DNA from: Streptomyces sp. TP-A0356
GTDB lineage: Bacteria > Actinomycetota > Actinomycetes > Streptomycetales > Streptomycetaceae
NCBI RefSeq assembly: GCF_001417775.1
Contig: NZ_BBZJ01000033.1
Span: forward strand, 1-64,000
DNA length: 64,000 bases
Direction: 5' to 3'
Part shown: positions 43,494 to 51,447 of the stretch, piece by piece
Position numbering within the stretch: position 1 is the stretch's first letter
How the letters are laid out: every line of letters starts with the position of its first letter
Notes under the pieces: model-generated
Database searches by the model: none
Told to the model about the DNA's origin: nothing
What the model saw: the letters and a program-made list of their open reading frames with translations, nothing else
Translations under genes and position numbers: made by a program

Positions 43494-43997
43494 GTGTGGC
43501 AGGACGAACGCGACCGGAATGGCGCCCGTTCCGCGAATCCGAAGTCGTGCACCGCGGCCGCGGCGGAGGGCGGGACGTCCTTGACGGCTGCCCTGCGCAT
43601 GCTTCACCGGCGCGCAGGCTGTCCGACGCGGCACACCCTGTCGGCGGCTGCCGGAGACAGTCTCACCACTGACGACGTCCGCAGGATGCTGCACGGTGAG
43701 CAGGCCGACACCCGGGAACAAGCAGCCACGCTCATCCGGGCCCTGGACGGTGAACCCGGGTTCTTCCGGCCGCACCGGGAGGAGTCCCGGCCCCATCAGA
43801 CCGTACCCAGTCCGCCGCCCCGGCTGCCTGACATCCCGGCCCACCGGCTGAACCGGCTCCTGACCACGTTCGGTGAGGCATTTCAGGACACCCGCACGCT
43901 CGCGCCGTCGCCGGAACTGGTCTCCCGGCGCCGGGCGCTGCGCCGCCAGCCGGCACAAGCGGCCTGGTCCTCGGACCAACTGTCGAGCGGTACGTGA
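43494..43997 (+). CDS. Hypothetical protein, possible HTH remnant
   Basis: A 167-residue frame with clearly coding GC3 bias. Residues ~29-75 (LTAALRMLHRRAGCPTRHTL, TTDDVRRMLHGEQADTREQA) resemble the N-terminal HTH-like region of some streptomycete NTPase or helix-turn-helix proteins. The rest is Pro/Arg-rich. It starts at a GTG 40 bp after the SARP stop. It may be the 5' remnant of a longer gene, since a PlsC scrap lies directly downstream on the other strand. Confidence 0.4.
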   Translation: MWQDERDRNGARSANPKSCTAAAAEGGTSLTAALRMLHRRAGCPTRHTLSAAAGDSLTTDDVRRMLHGEQADTREQAATLIRALDGEPGFFRPHREESRPHQTVPSPPPRLPDIPAHRLNRLLTTFGEAFQDTRTLAPSPELVSRRRALRRQPAQAAWSSDQLSSGT

Positions 43998-44034
43998 AGG
44001 ACCAGATCAAGAAGCCGGACCTCGCCGCCCGCCC

Positions 44035-44142
44035 AGCCGCGCCCTTGGCCGGAACGTGCTTGAACCCCTCGGCCCGCGGCCGGAACAGCAGCCGCAGCAT
44101 TGGCCCCAGAAGGACGTACCTCAGTACGTAATTGACCTCCCA
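44035..44142 (-). pseudogene. PlsC-type acyltransferase, N-terminal scrap
   Basis: About 36 minus-strand codons read WEVNYVLRYVLLGPMLRLLF and RPRAEGFKHVPAKGAA, the start of a 1-acyl-glycerol-3-phosphate acyltransferase. The NHxxxxD catalytic part and everything after it are missing. Confidence 0.55.
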
Positions 44143-44272
44143 ACGGCCAATCGGCCCCCGGCTCGCGAGGTCAGTCACAGCGGGGCCGACGCGCTTCGCG
44201 GATACGCGAGCCCATCGGACGTTCCGTGCGATGGGGGGGGGAAATCGAATCCGTGAACCGAATGGCGGTGGC

Positions 44273-44926
44273 TCAGGAGTCGGCACCCGCGGGTGCCGAC
44301 TCCTGCCTGGGCAGCGCCTGCCAGGGGACCTGACGCGCGCGCAGGTCGGCACGGATGCGCCCGGCGAGCCTTGTGGTGTCGTAGTGGTTCAGCAAGGCGC
44401 CGAAGGCCGCGCCGACCATGAAGGGCGTCAGCATGGGGATCTTGCGGACGGCGAGCGTAAGCAGCCGTCGGCGCAGTTCCCTCCTCAGCCGGACGCTGAG
44501 CATGAAACTGACCGCGGAGGTCGGCTTCGTGATGTCCAGGCCGCGCCCTTCCGTCCACTCCGCGACATACAGTGCGGCACGCTGTCGAGCGGTCCCGGGC
44601 GCAGGCAGACCGTACACCTCGTGAAGTTCGGCGATGAGCTTGAACTCGACGGACGCCGTCCCGAGGATGCCTGCGGCCAGCTCGACGGGCATTGCCGGAG
44701 GAGTGGGCAACGCCGCGGCAGAACCCACGCCCGCTCCGACGGCCTCGGTGCCCCTCACCGCCCCGGTGACCAGGTGATCGGCGATCTCCTCCGGGCCCAG
44801 GCCGGGGAAGTGCCGACGCAACGTGTCCAGATCGCGGACCCGGATATGCGAAACCGCCTCGATCAGCTGCTCCGCGAGAGCGGGGGAGGTCAGCGACCAT
44901 TCACGGGTCTGCGCGTCGGGCGACAT
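44273..44926 (-). CDS. Conserved hypothetical protein, possibly EcsC-like
   Basis: A 217-residue protein. It has an N-terminal helical region (LAEQLIEAVSHIRVRDLDTL), a small-residue stretch (AVGAGVGSAAALPTPPAMPV), and a C-terminal amphipathic/hydrophobic part (FMLSVRLRRELRRRLLTLAV, KIPMLTPFMVGAAFGALLNH). The Gly/Ala-rich end followed by Asn-His resembles EcsC-type membrane-associated proteins of actinobacteria, but the match is by eye only. The ATG at 44926 has a GGGAGG ribosome-binding site 6 bp away. Single gene. Confidence 0.6.
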   Translation of the reverse strand: MSPDAQTREWSLTSPALAEQLIEAVSHIRVRDLDTLRRHFPGLGPEEIADHLVTGAVRGTEAVGAGVGSAAALPTPPAMPVELAAGILGTASVEFKLIAELHEVYGLPAPGTARQRAALYVAEWTEGRGLDITKPTSAVSFMLSVRLRRELRRRLLTLAVRKIPMLTPFMVGAAFGALLNHYDTTRLAGRIRADLRARQVPWQALPRQESAPAGADS

Positions 44927-45143
44927 GGCACACCTCCCGTTCGGTGGCGCGTTCGACACCCTTTCCACGTACCCGGTGGTACTTCATCGATTCGCTCGGG
45001 CGACGGCATGAGCGCTTCTGGGTCCATCTCGAAGGCGCCCGCAGTAGCGATGGGTTGAGGCCGATTTGGTCAGCGCTTGCCGGCCCCAACCACTCCTGTC
45101 CCCTCTGCGATGTACAGAAAACTTGACATCATGTCGCGACCGT

Positions 45144-45162
45144 TTGACACTCTCCGTGTCAA
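45144..45162. promoter_or_regulatory. Palindrome overlapping a -35-like TTGACA
   Basis: TTGACAC (45144-45150) and GTGTCAA (45156-45162) are perfect inverted repeats around 5 bp, 25 bp before the membrane-protein start at 45187. The left arm includes a TTGACA -35 hexamer. A good candidate operator for the XRE repressor encoded downstream in the same operon. Confidence 0.5.
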
Positions 45163-45186
45163 GCTTTCTTTACATCGGGAGCGGCA

Positions 45187-45618
45187 GTGGCATTCGAAGA
45201 GAAACGTGCCTGGATGCTGGTTCTGGTCACGATCGCGTCGTACGCGGCGTACCTGGCCGTCGTCCTGCGGCGGCACGACGGAGCGGCGGCGCTGGCGCAG
45301 ACGCCCTACGTGTCCGCGCTGCTGTGGACGGTCGGTGCGGCCGTCGTCACGCAGATCGCGCTGAACATCGTGGTGGCGATCCTGTCTCCGGAGGGCGCGA
45401 ACACCAAGGATCAGCGCGACCGGGAGATCCACCGCTTCGGCATGTACATCGGGCAGTCGTTCATCGTCATCGGCGGCGCGGCCGGACTCGCCCTCGCGAT
45501 GGTCCGCGCCGATCAGTTCTGGATCGCCAACGTGATCTACCTGGCGTTCGCCCTGTCGGCGATCCTGTCGTCCACGGCGAAGATCGTCGCCTACCGGTTG
45601 GGCTTCCACCCGTGGTGA
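45187..45618 (+). CDS. Small four-span membrane protein (DUF2178-like)
   Basis: A 143-residue protein with four hydrophobic segments (WMLVLVTIASYAAYLAVVL, ALLWTVGAAVVTQIALNIVV, FIVIGGAAGLALAMV, VIYLAFALSAILSSTAKIVA). A charged loop DQRDREIHRFGMYIG lies between spans 2 and 3. The GTG at 45187 has GGGAGCGG upstream. It overlaps the XRE regulator by four bases. Such membrane-protein/XRE pairs recur in actinobacteria, where the membrane partner is thought to influence the regulator. The role here is unproven. Confidence 0.8.
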   Translation: MAFEEKRAWMLVLVTIASYAAYLAVVLRRHDGAAALAQTPYVSALLWTVGAAVVTQIALNIVVAILSPEGANTKDQRDREIHRFGMYIGQSFIVIGGAAGLALAMVRADQFWIANVIYLAFALSAILSSTAKIVAYRLGFHPW

Positions 45619-45863
45619 GGCCGACGAGGGTCACCAATGCGATCCGGGCGCTGCGCTTCGCCCACGGCGAGATGACCCAGGCCGAGCTCGCCCGCCGCAT
45701 CGGTGTGACCCGGCAGACGGTCATCGCCATCGAGCAGGGCCGCTACTCGCCCAGCCTGGAGATGGCCTTCCAGATCGCCCGGGTGTTCGGCGTCCCGCTC
45801 GAGGAAGTGTTCCAGTACCCCGGAACCGACGAAACCCGCGAAAACGGGGGAGAGACCAAGTGA
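45615..45863 (+). CDS. Short XRE/YozG-type HTH regulator
   Basis: An 82-residue DNA-binding protein made almost entirely of one HTH: MTQAELARRIGVTRQTVIAI is followed by EQGRYSPSLEMAFQIARVFG and PLEEVFQYP. It starts at GTG 45615, overlapping the membrane-protein stop (GTGA). It probably represses its own operon through the palindrome at 45144-45162. A broken alcohol-dehydrogenase gene begins at its stop codon. Confidence 0.88.
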   Translation: MRPTRVTNAIRALRFAHGEMTQAELARRIGVTRQTVIAIEQGRYSPSLEMAFQIARVFGVPLEEVFQYPGTDETRENGGETK

Positions 45864-46125
45864 AGCCATCGTCCAGGACACCTATGGACCGCCCGAAGCC
45901 CTGCGTCTAGGAGAGATCGCGCGGCCGGAGCCCGGTAGCGGCGATGTGCTGATACGGGTCCACGCGGCCTCCGTCGACCCGGGCGTCTGGCACCTCACCA
46001 CGGGCCAGCCGTACGTGATCCGCGCCCTGGGCTTCGGGCTGCGCGCGCCCAAGACGCGCGTCCGGGGCATGGATGTCGCAGGACGCGCGGATGCCGTCGG
46101 CCCGGACGTCACCCGCTTCCCGCCG
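45863..46125 (+). pseudogene. Zinc-type alcohol dehydrogenase/quinone oxidoreductase, 5' fragment
   Basis: From 45870 the frame reads AIVQDTYGPPEALRLGEIAR, PEPGSGDVLIRVHAASVDPG, VWHLTTGQPYVIR and RVRGMDVAGRADAVGPDVTR, the N-terminal third of an MDR-family oxidoreductase. One base is missing right after the start (GTGAAGCC where GTGAAGGCC is expected), and similarity ends near 46120 in unrelated sequence. Non-functional. Confidence 0.75.
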
Positions 46126-46318
46126 TCGAGCTGTACTGTGACCGCCAGCCGGCCTCCGAGTACAAGTCCCTGAACGAAAGACGCGCCGCCGACCGCAAGA
46201 ACGTCCGCTTTGCCGACAAGCGCAAGCCGGCCTCGAAGTCCAGCTCGCCGAGCAGGGTCAGGACACACCATGCCGTAACCTCCGGCACCACCCCGTCAGT
46301 ACGGCCATTCCGAGCGCT

Positions 46319-47422
46319 CTAACCGGTCCTTGACCGGATGTGAGGGGCTGCACCACGGGAGTGGGAGCTGGAGGACATGAACCGGGTCCGAACGGGCTCT
46401 GGGAGATCAGGGCCCTGGGCCTGGGCGGCGTTGCGGCCCGCTTCGCGAACAGGCCGGCGGAAGGTGGCGCGGTAGTCCCGCGGCCGCTGGCCCGTGTGCC
46501 GCGCGAAGATGGCGCTGAAGGTGCTCGTGTCCGCGTACCCGAGGTCGGCGGCGATGCGCACGATGGTCCTGTCGGTCGTCTCCAACTGGTGACGAGCCCG
46601 GCGGACCCGAGCGGATTGCACGTATGCGAGCGGGGTCTGACCGGTCTCCTGGCCGAAGCGACGCAGCATGGTTCGGGTGCTGACGTGAAACGCATCGGCG
46701 AGGGCGGTCAGGTCGTAGCGAGCTGCGAGATTCCGGTCGAGCCACCGCTTCACACCGAGTGAGAACTCACGGCCGACGGCAGGCATCAACTCCAGGTCGA
46801 CGTAGGGAGCTTGAGTGGAGCGTGCGTCGTCCACGAGCGCGATGCGTGCTGTGCTGCGAGCGACGCGGGGGCCGTCGTGCTCACGGATCAACTGGAGCGC
46901 GAAGTCGTACATGGCACTGAAGGCGGCGGTCGTCGTCACCCCGCGGTCGGTGACCACCAGGTGCTCGGGGCGCACCTTCACGTTGGCGTATCGACGGGCG
47001 AACTGGTCCGCGAACAGCCAGGACGTCGTCGCCTCGCGCCCCTCGAGCAGGCCTGCCTCAGCGACGAGGAAGGCGCCGACACAGATCGACACGACAGCGA
47101 CACCGGAGGCGGCCTGCGAGCGAATCGCCGCCACTTCGGACCCCAGGTTCGCGAGCGTCGCGTCGAGATCGAGCCCGGGCGAGAGCTCAAAACCCGGCAC
47201 GATCAGGACATCGACGGGGCGCAACGCCGAGACCTCTATGGCCGAGCCGCCGGACGCGACCACCCGCCGCCGGGGCGAGACGACGGACACCTCGTACGGC
47301 GGTCGATCCGACCCTTGCGCCGCGGCGATGTGGTCGGCCATGGCCAGCAGGTCGGGAATCCCGAACACCTCCGAGGCGAAACAGCCGGGATACGCCAGCA
47401 CACCCAGGCGCAGCGGTTGCAT
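46319..47422 (-). CDS. GlxA-family transcriptional regulator
   Basis: A 367-residue regulator. Residues ~5-190 are DJ-1/PfpI-like (LRLGVLAYPGCFASEVFG; VLIVPGFELSPG; VVSICVGAFLVAEAGLL, with Cys at the elbow). Residues ~220-325 hold two AraC-type HTHs (LADAFHVSTRTMLRRFG; IAADLGYADTSTFSAIF). The ~35-residue tail is variable. The ATG at 47422 lies 97 bp from the divergent dienelactone-hydrolase-like gene, with two palindromes between. It probably controls that gene and itself. Confidence 0.9.
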   Translation of the reverse strand: MQPLRLGVLAYPGCFASEVFGIPDLLAMADHIAAAQGSDRPPYEVSVVSPRRRVVASGGSAIEVSALRPVDVLIVPGFELSPGLDLDATLANLGSEVAAIRSQAASGVAVVSICVGAFLVAEAGLLEGREATTSWLFADQFARRYANVKVRPEHLVVTDRGVTTTAAFSAMYDFALQLIREHDGPRVARSTARIALVDDARSTQAPYVDLELMPAVGREFSLGVKRWLDRNLAARYDLTALADAFHVSTRTMLRRFGQETGQTPLAYVQSARVRRARHQLETTDRTIVRIAADLGYADTSTFSAIFARHTGQRPRDYRATFRRPVREAGRNAAQAQGPDLPEPVRTRFMSSSSHSRGAAPHIRSRTG

Positions 47423-47446
47423 GGTTCCTCCGGCTCCCCGCAGGAG

Positions 47447-47481
47447 TGGCGATATCGCCGCTCTATGTGGCGATGTCGCCG
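47447..47481. promoter_or_regulatory. Twin palindromes spaced 21 bp, candidate GlxA operator
   Basis: TGGCGATATCGCCG (47447-47460) is followed by TGGCGATGTCGCCG (47468-47481). Each is palindromic or nearly so, and their starts are 21 bp apart, two helical turns, so two dimers could bind on one face. They lie midway between the divergent GlxA regulator and the hydrolase at 47519. Confidence 0.65.
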
Positions 47482-47518
47482 CTTCTCTTGCGGCGAGTGT
47501 CTCACCACACTCTCGATC

Positions 47519-48337
47519 ATGACAACCGTACGAACGCGGCGCGACGACCCCTTGGACGACTTCTCCCGGAGAGCCGTCAGCGTCCATGACGTCAGCAAGA
47601 CCGTGTATGTTGCCGGGACAGGACCCGGCGTCGTTCTGATGCCCGAGATGCCGGGCATCAGCCCCGATGTTGCGCGGTTGGCACGCTGGGTACGCGACGC
47701 CGGCTTCTGCGTGTATCTGCCCTCTCTCTTCGGCGTCGACGGCGCCTACCCAACCACCGAGGCAGGCGAGGCCGTCGTCCGTCGCGTATGCGTCAGCGCC
47801 GAGTTCCGTGCGTTCGCCGGGGGCGGCACCAGCCCCGTCGTGGCGTGGCTGCGCGGCCTCGCGCGTATCGCGCACACGGAGTGCGGCGGGCCGGGCATCG
47901 GCACGGTCGGACTGTGCTTCACCGGCAACTTCGCCCTGACCATGGCCCTCGAACCGGCCGTCATAGCCCCGGTCGTCAATCATCCCTCGCTGCCGCTGGA
48001 CGACCCCGGGGGGCTGGAGATCGGAGACGAAGACGCAGTTGCCGTTGCCGAACGCATCAAACGAGACGGATTGACGGTGCTCGCCTACCGCTTCGACAAC
48101 GACAGGTGGTGCACGGGCCGGCGGTTCGCGGCCTACCAAGCGCTGCTCGGCGAAGCGTTCGACGGCCGCGTGCTTCCCGCCGACGCGGCGAACACCAACC
48201 CTCCACCCTTCTTCCGGGACGTCGTCGGGTGCGCCCACAGCGTCGTCACGGCACATCTGGTGGACGAGCAGGGTCACCCGACGGTGCGTGCCCGGGATGA
48301 GATCATCGCCTTCCTCGCGGAGCGGCTCAGCGGGTGA
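47519..48337 (+). CDS. Dienelactone-hydrolase-family protein
   Basis: A 272-residue alpha/beta-hydrolase of the DLH type. VYVAGTGPGVVLMPEMPGIS leads into the oxyanion strand, the elbow IGTVGLCFTGNFALTM carries the nucleophile Cys as in true dienelactone hydrolases, and the acid region (AYRFDNDRWC) and C-terminal His are in order. ATG at 47519. Divergent from a GlxA regulator, suggesting induction by an aromatic or lactone metabolite. Confidence 0.88.
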   Translation: MTTVRTRRDDPLDDFSRRAVSVHDVSKTVYVAGTGPGVVLMPEMPGISPDVARLARWVRDAGFCVYLPSLFGVDGAYPTTEAGEAVVRRVCVSAEFRAFAGGGTSPVVAWLRGLARIAHTECGGPGIGTVGLCFTGNFALTMALEPAVIAPVVNHPSLPLDDPGGLEIGDEDAVAVAERIKRDGLTVLAYRFDNDRWCTGRRFAAYQALLGEAFDGRVLPADAANTNPPPFFRDVVGCAHSVVTAHLVDEQGHPTVRARDEIIAFLAERLSG

Positions 48338-48412
48338 CGCGCAAGCCTCGCCGGGACCCCTGCCCGGGCTCACCTGGCAAGCCGCAGGCCATGCGCCGGT
48401 CGCAGTCACCGG

Positions 48413-49054
48413 GTGCGCTGCACCGATGTCCCTGCCGAGATGGCCGGCCACCGCGCCCTGAAGAAGATCGCCAAGCGGGGCGGGGAGGTCGTCCTGATCG
48501 ACGGCACCCTCATCCCCACCCAGCGCCGCACCGGCCGCGCGAACCGCCCGAACCGCCCGAACTACTCCGGCAAGCATCGCCGCTACGGCCTGCACCTGAT
48601 TGCCCTGACCGACGAGCGGGGCCATCTGGTGTGGATATCGGCCGCCCGGCCCGGCCGCACCCACGACATCACCGCCGCCCGCCGCGACCACATCCTGGCC
48701 CACCTGCGCGCTGCCGGCCTCGGCGCCCTGGCCCACCTGGGCTCTATCGGCCTGGACGACGACGGGGACGATCCCGTGGTCGTCACCGGCTTCAAGGCCA
48801 CCCGCGCCCGCAAGCTCACACCCGCCGAAAGGGAGGCCAACCGCATCCTGGCCGCCGGACGCGCCCCGGTCGAACGCGGCTTCGCCCATCTGAAGAACTG
48901 GCGGATCCTCACCAAGCTCCGCACTGACCCCGCTCGCGCCACCCACCTGCTTCGCGCGCTGCTCGTACTGACGAACATCGAGGCCACTACAGGCAATTGC
49001 TCCATACCGCAGGCAGCCCGCGACCAGCACAAGCACCCGGAACAACGTCACTGA
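48413..49054 (+). pseudogene. IS5-family (DDE_Tnp_4-like) transposase, N-terminally truncated
   Basis: Residues from RALKKIAKRGGEVVLIDGTLI onward match DDE transposases: first Asp in VVLIDGTLIPTQR, second in PGRTHDITAARR, and Glu in PVERGFAHLKNWRIL. The upstream DNA-binding ~75 residues are absent. The start at 48413 lies in unrelated sequence. Its last seven bases overlap the convergent VOC gene. Confidence 0.75.
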
Positions 49055-49416
49055 GCCGGGATCGGCTGGGTGAGGTTCACCGGGTTGCCGTCGGGGTCCT
49101 GGATGTGGGCGACGCGCTGTCCCCACGGCATGTCGTTGGGGCCGCTGCGGACCGAGCCGCCCAGCGCCGTCACCCGGCCGAGCGTCTCGTCGACGTCGTC
49201 GACACCGATACTGAGCAGGATCCGCGGTGCCGCCCCGGTCCCTGGGTTCGTCTTGGTTACCAGCCCGAGGTCGGTGTCGCCGATGCGCAAGCCGAGGTAG
49301 AAGGCCGGGCCTTCCGCCGGCACCCGGAAGGTCTCCTCGGCGCCGAACAATTTTGTATAGAAGCCGAGCAGGAGGTCCTGGTCGGCAGTGATGATCACTG
49401 GCTGGATGGTGGACAT
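49048..49416 (-). CDS. VOC-family protein
   Basis: A 122-residue glyoxalase/extradiol-fold protein: MSTIQPVIITADQDLLLGFY, LFGAEETFRVPAEGPAFYLG, and DIDGNP-like end HIQDPDGNPVNLTQPIP. Complete, with ATG at 49416. The function is unknown; antibiotic-binding, isomerase and dioxygenase activities all exist in this fold. It converges with the transposase remnant. Confidence 0.8.
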   Translation of the reverse strand: MSTIQPVIITADQDLLLGFYTKLFGAEETFRVPAEGPAFYLGLRIGDTDLGLVTKTNPGTGAAPRILLSIGVDDVDETLGRVTALGGSVRSGPNDMPWGQRVAHIQDPDGNPVNLTQPIPAQ

Positions 49417-49667
49417 GGCGCTCCTGTCGAGAAGTCGTGTCGCTGGGTGGACCGTTCGAGGACGGTGAACTCATCGGCAAAACCGCCCTGCCAGACGATC
49501 TACACCCCGGACTGCCGCCCACGACCAGTACGAGCAGCCCGAAACGGGGTCACACCACCCCTGCTGACCAGCCACTTCAAGATGGCGCAGCCTCGCTGTT
49601 CGGCGTAGCCCGCGCCTACCGATACGGAGGCGTCGCCATCGTCCGCCACTGGGCAATCCGCGCCGTC

Positions 49668-50930
49668 CTAGTAGATTGTCGCGGCTAAGTATTGTTCTGG
49701 TTGGTGGAGTTGGGGTTGGGCAAGCTTCCCTTGTTGCTTCCGTTCGGCCGGGCAGGGGTGCCGTGTCCTCGCAGAAGAAGTATCCGGTTGCGTTGAGTGT
49801 CGAAGATCGTCTGGCGTTGGTGCGGGTGACGACGACGGGGGTCCGCAGCGCGTCGATGATCAGGCGGGCGCGGGTGCTGCTCGCGTTGGACACGTCGGTC
49901 GGCGAGGTCGATCCGCGGGCGGTGATCGCAGACCGGGTCGGGGTCTCGTGCGAGTCCGTCCGGCTGGTCTCGAAGCGGTACGCGGAGAGCGGCGGCGATG
50001 TGTGGGCCACGGTCGGCCGGAAGGAACGCGCATGCCCGCCGGTGCCCTCCCCGGTGACCGGCGAGGTCGAGGCGAGGCTGATCGCACTGGCCTGCTCGAC
50101 GCCGCCCAAGGGACATGCCCGGTGGTCGCTGCGCCTGCTGGAGAAGCACGTCGCGCTGGTCGAGGACATCCCGGATCTGGACCACTCCACGATCGGCCGG
50201 GTGTTAAAAAACGGAACTGCGTCCTCACGTGAAGAAGTGCTGGACCATCCCGCCCGCTGCGAACGCGGCCTTCGCCGCGGCGATGGAGGACGTCCTGGCG
50301 GTCTACCGCCGCCCCTTCGATCCGGCGCGCCCGGTGGTGTGCATGGACGAGAAGCCGTACCAGCTGCTCGGCCACGTCCGCGATCCGCTTCCCGCGCGGC
50401 CGGGCCGTGACCGGCGCGAGGACAACGAGTACGTCCGCTCGGGGACCTGCTCGATCTTCTGCTGGGTCGAGCCGCTGCGCGGATGGCGGCGCGTGGACGC
50501 CCGGCCCCGCCGGACCAGGGTCGACTGGGCGCACCAGGTCGAGCACCTGCTGACCGTGGACTATCCCGACGCCGCCACGGTCGTGCTGGTGGTGGACAAC
50601 CTCAACACCCACACCACCGCCTCGCTCTACGAGGCGTTCGACCCGGGGAAGGCCTTCGCGCTGGCCCAGCGCCTGGAGATCCACCACACCCCCAAACACG
50701 GGTCCTGGCTCAACATCGCCGAGATCGAGCTCTCCGCGCTCACCCGCCAGTGCCTGGACCGCCGCATCGACGACCTCGCCGTGCTCAACACCGAACTTGC
50801 CGCCTGGCAGCAGCACACCAACAGCAACCAGCGCCAAGTCGACTGGCACTTCACCACCGACGACGCACGTGTGAAACTGCGCCACCTCTACCCAACTACA
50901 CAGCAAAACTAAGCCGCGACAATCTACTAG
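49668..50930 (+). mobile_element. Complete IS630-family insertion sequence
   Basis: Terminal inverted repeats CTAGTAGATTGTCGCGGCT at 49668-49686 and its complement at 50912-50930 bound a 1.26-kb element. TA dinucleotides at both borders fit the TA target of IS630/Tc1-type elements. It carries one transposase in two overlapping frames (49763-50912). Confidence 0.8.
49763..50912 (+). CDS. IS630-family transposase, two frames joined at an A6 slip site
   Basis: The N-terminal frame (GTG 49763) has HTH domains (SVEDRLALVRVTTTGVRSAS, VIADRVGVSCESVRLVSKRY). The C-terminal frame carries DDE residues: VVCMDEKPYQLLG, VVLVVDNLNTHTTASL and HGSWLNIAEIEL. The frames meet at six As (50206-50211) in TTAAAAAACGG; a one-base shift there gives the expected VLKTELRPHVKKCW. 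This may be programmed slippage, as in other IS630 elements, or a one-base mutation. If slippage works, the element is active. Confidence 0.75.
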
Positions 50931-51094
50931 TGCTGTGGCCGGAAAGGTTTGCCGGGAAGCTCGCGGCGTCCGGTGCGGTGCATCGCAAGGCGGAGCGTCG
51001 CCCGCGTACTGGATGTACTCGGGCGATGCGACAACGCGGCGAGGTGCCGGGCCGGGCGTCGCGAGCCGGTGAACCTTTCCGGTCGCAGCACTAG
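50927..51094. repeat. 168-bp MITE-like element
   Basis: 27-bp terminal inverted repeats (CTAGTGCTGTGGCCGGAAAG... at 50927-50953 and the complement at 51068-51094) bound a short, GC-rich, internally palindromic sequence with no gene. Its CTAG left end is shared with the right end of the IS630 element, so the two are nested or abut. A lone copy of one end is at 9262-9280. Confidence 0.7.
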
Positions 51095-51282
51095 CGGCCA
51101 GCGGCGATACCCCACTGCACTACAAACAATTCCTCCACGACGCCGAACGACGAATCCTCCTCCGACGCCTCGGCAGCGGCTACGCCTTCCCTCATCAACT
51201 CCTACGAGAACACGTTGCCGTCGACCCTGAAACCCTCCTCTCCCGCCTGGCGAACAACGACGCCGCAAAACAGCCCGCATGA
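51095..51282 (+). pseudogene. C-terminal fragment of a STAND/NACHT-type NTPase
   Basis: A frame running out of the MITE reads GDTPLHYKQFLHDAERRILL, RRLGSGYAFPHQLLREHVA and ends KQPA before TGA at 51280-51282. The FLDHAxxRxLLRRxGxGYxFxHxLLxxH pattern closes the helical region of many streptomycete STAND NTPases. Everything upstream has been lost at the MITE/IS630 border. Confidence 0.55.
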
Positions 51283-51381
51283 GCCCGCTGACACAGGCGA
51301 GATCAGCACTTCATGGCGCCATGACGAGCAGAAAGGCTCGAAGCCCGGACCCGGGAAGACCCGGCTTCGAGACTGCCTGTG

Positions 51382-51432
51382 CTGCTGGCCGGACGGCACC
51401 AGCCCTCGGGGCGGGTGCCGTCCGGCCAGCAG
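51382..51432 (-). terminator. Perfect 19-bp hairpin after the subtilase-like gene
   Basis: CTGCTGGCCGGACGGCACC (51382-51400) pairs with 51414-51432 over a 13-nt loop, 16 bp past the stop of the subtilase-like gene. A second, shorter stem (CTCGAAGCC with GGCTTCGAG, 51337-51371) follows. A strong terminator region. Confidence 0.75.
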
Positions 51433-51447
51433 GCCGCGGGTAGGGAC

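Noticed and set aside
49417..49667. Open frame ending in GVARAYRYGGVAIVRHWAIR before the IS630 element
   Set aside because: No recognisable family, no ribosome-binding site, and it runs straight to the IS630 border; may be a truncated gene but cannot be supported.
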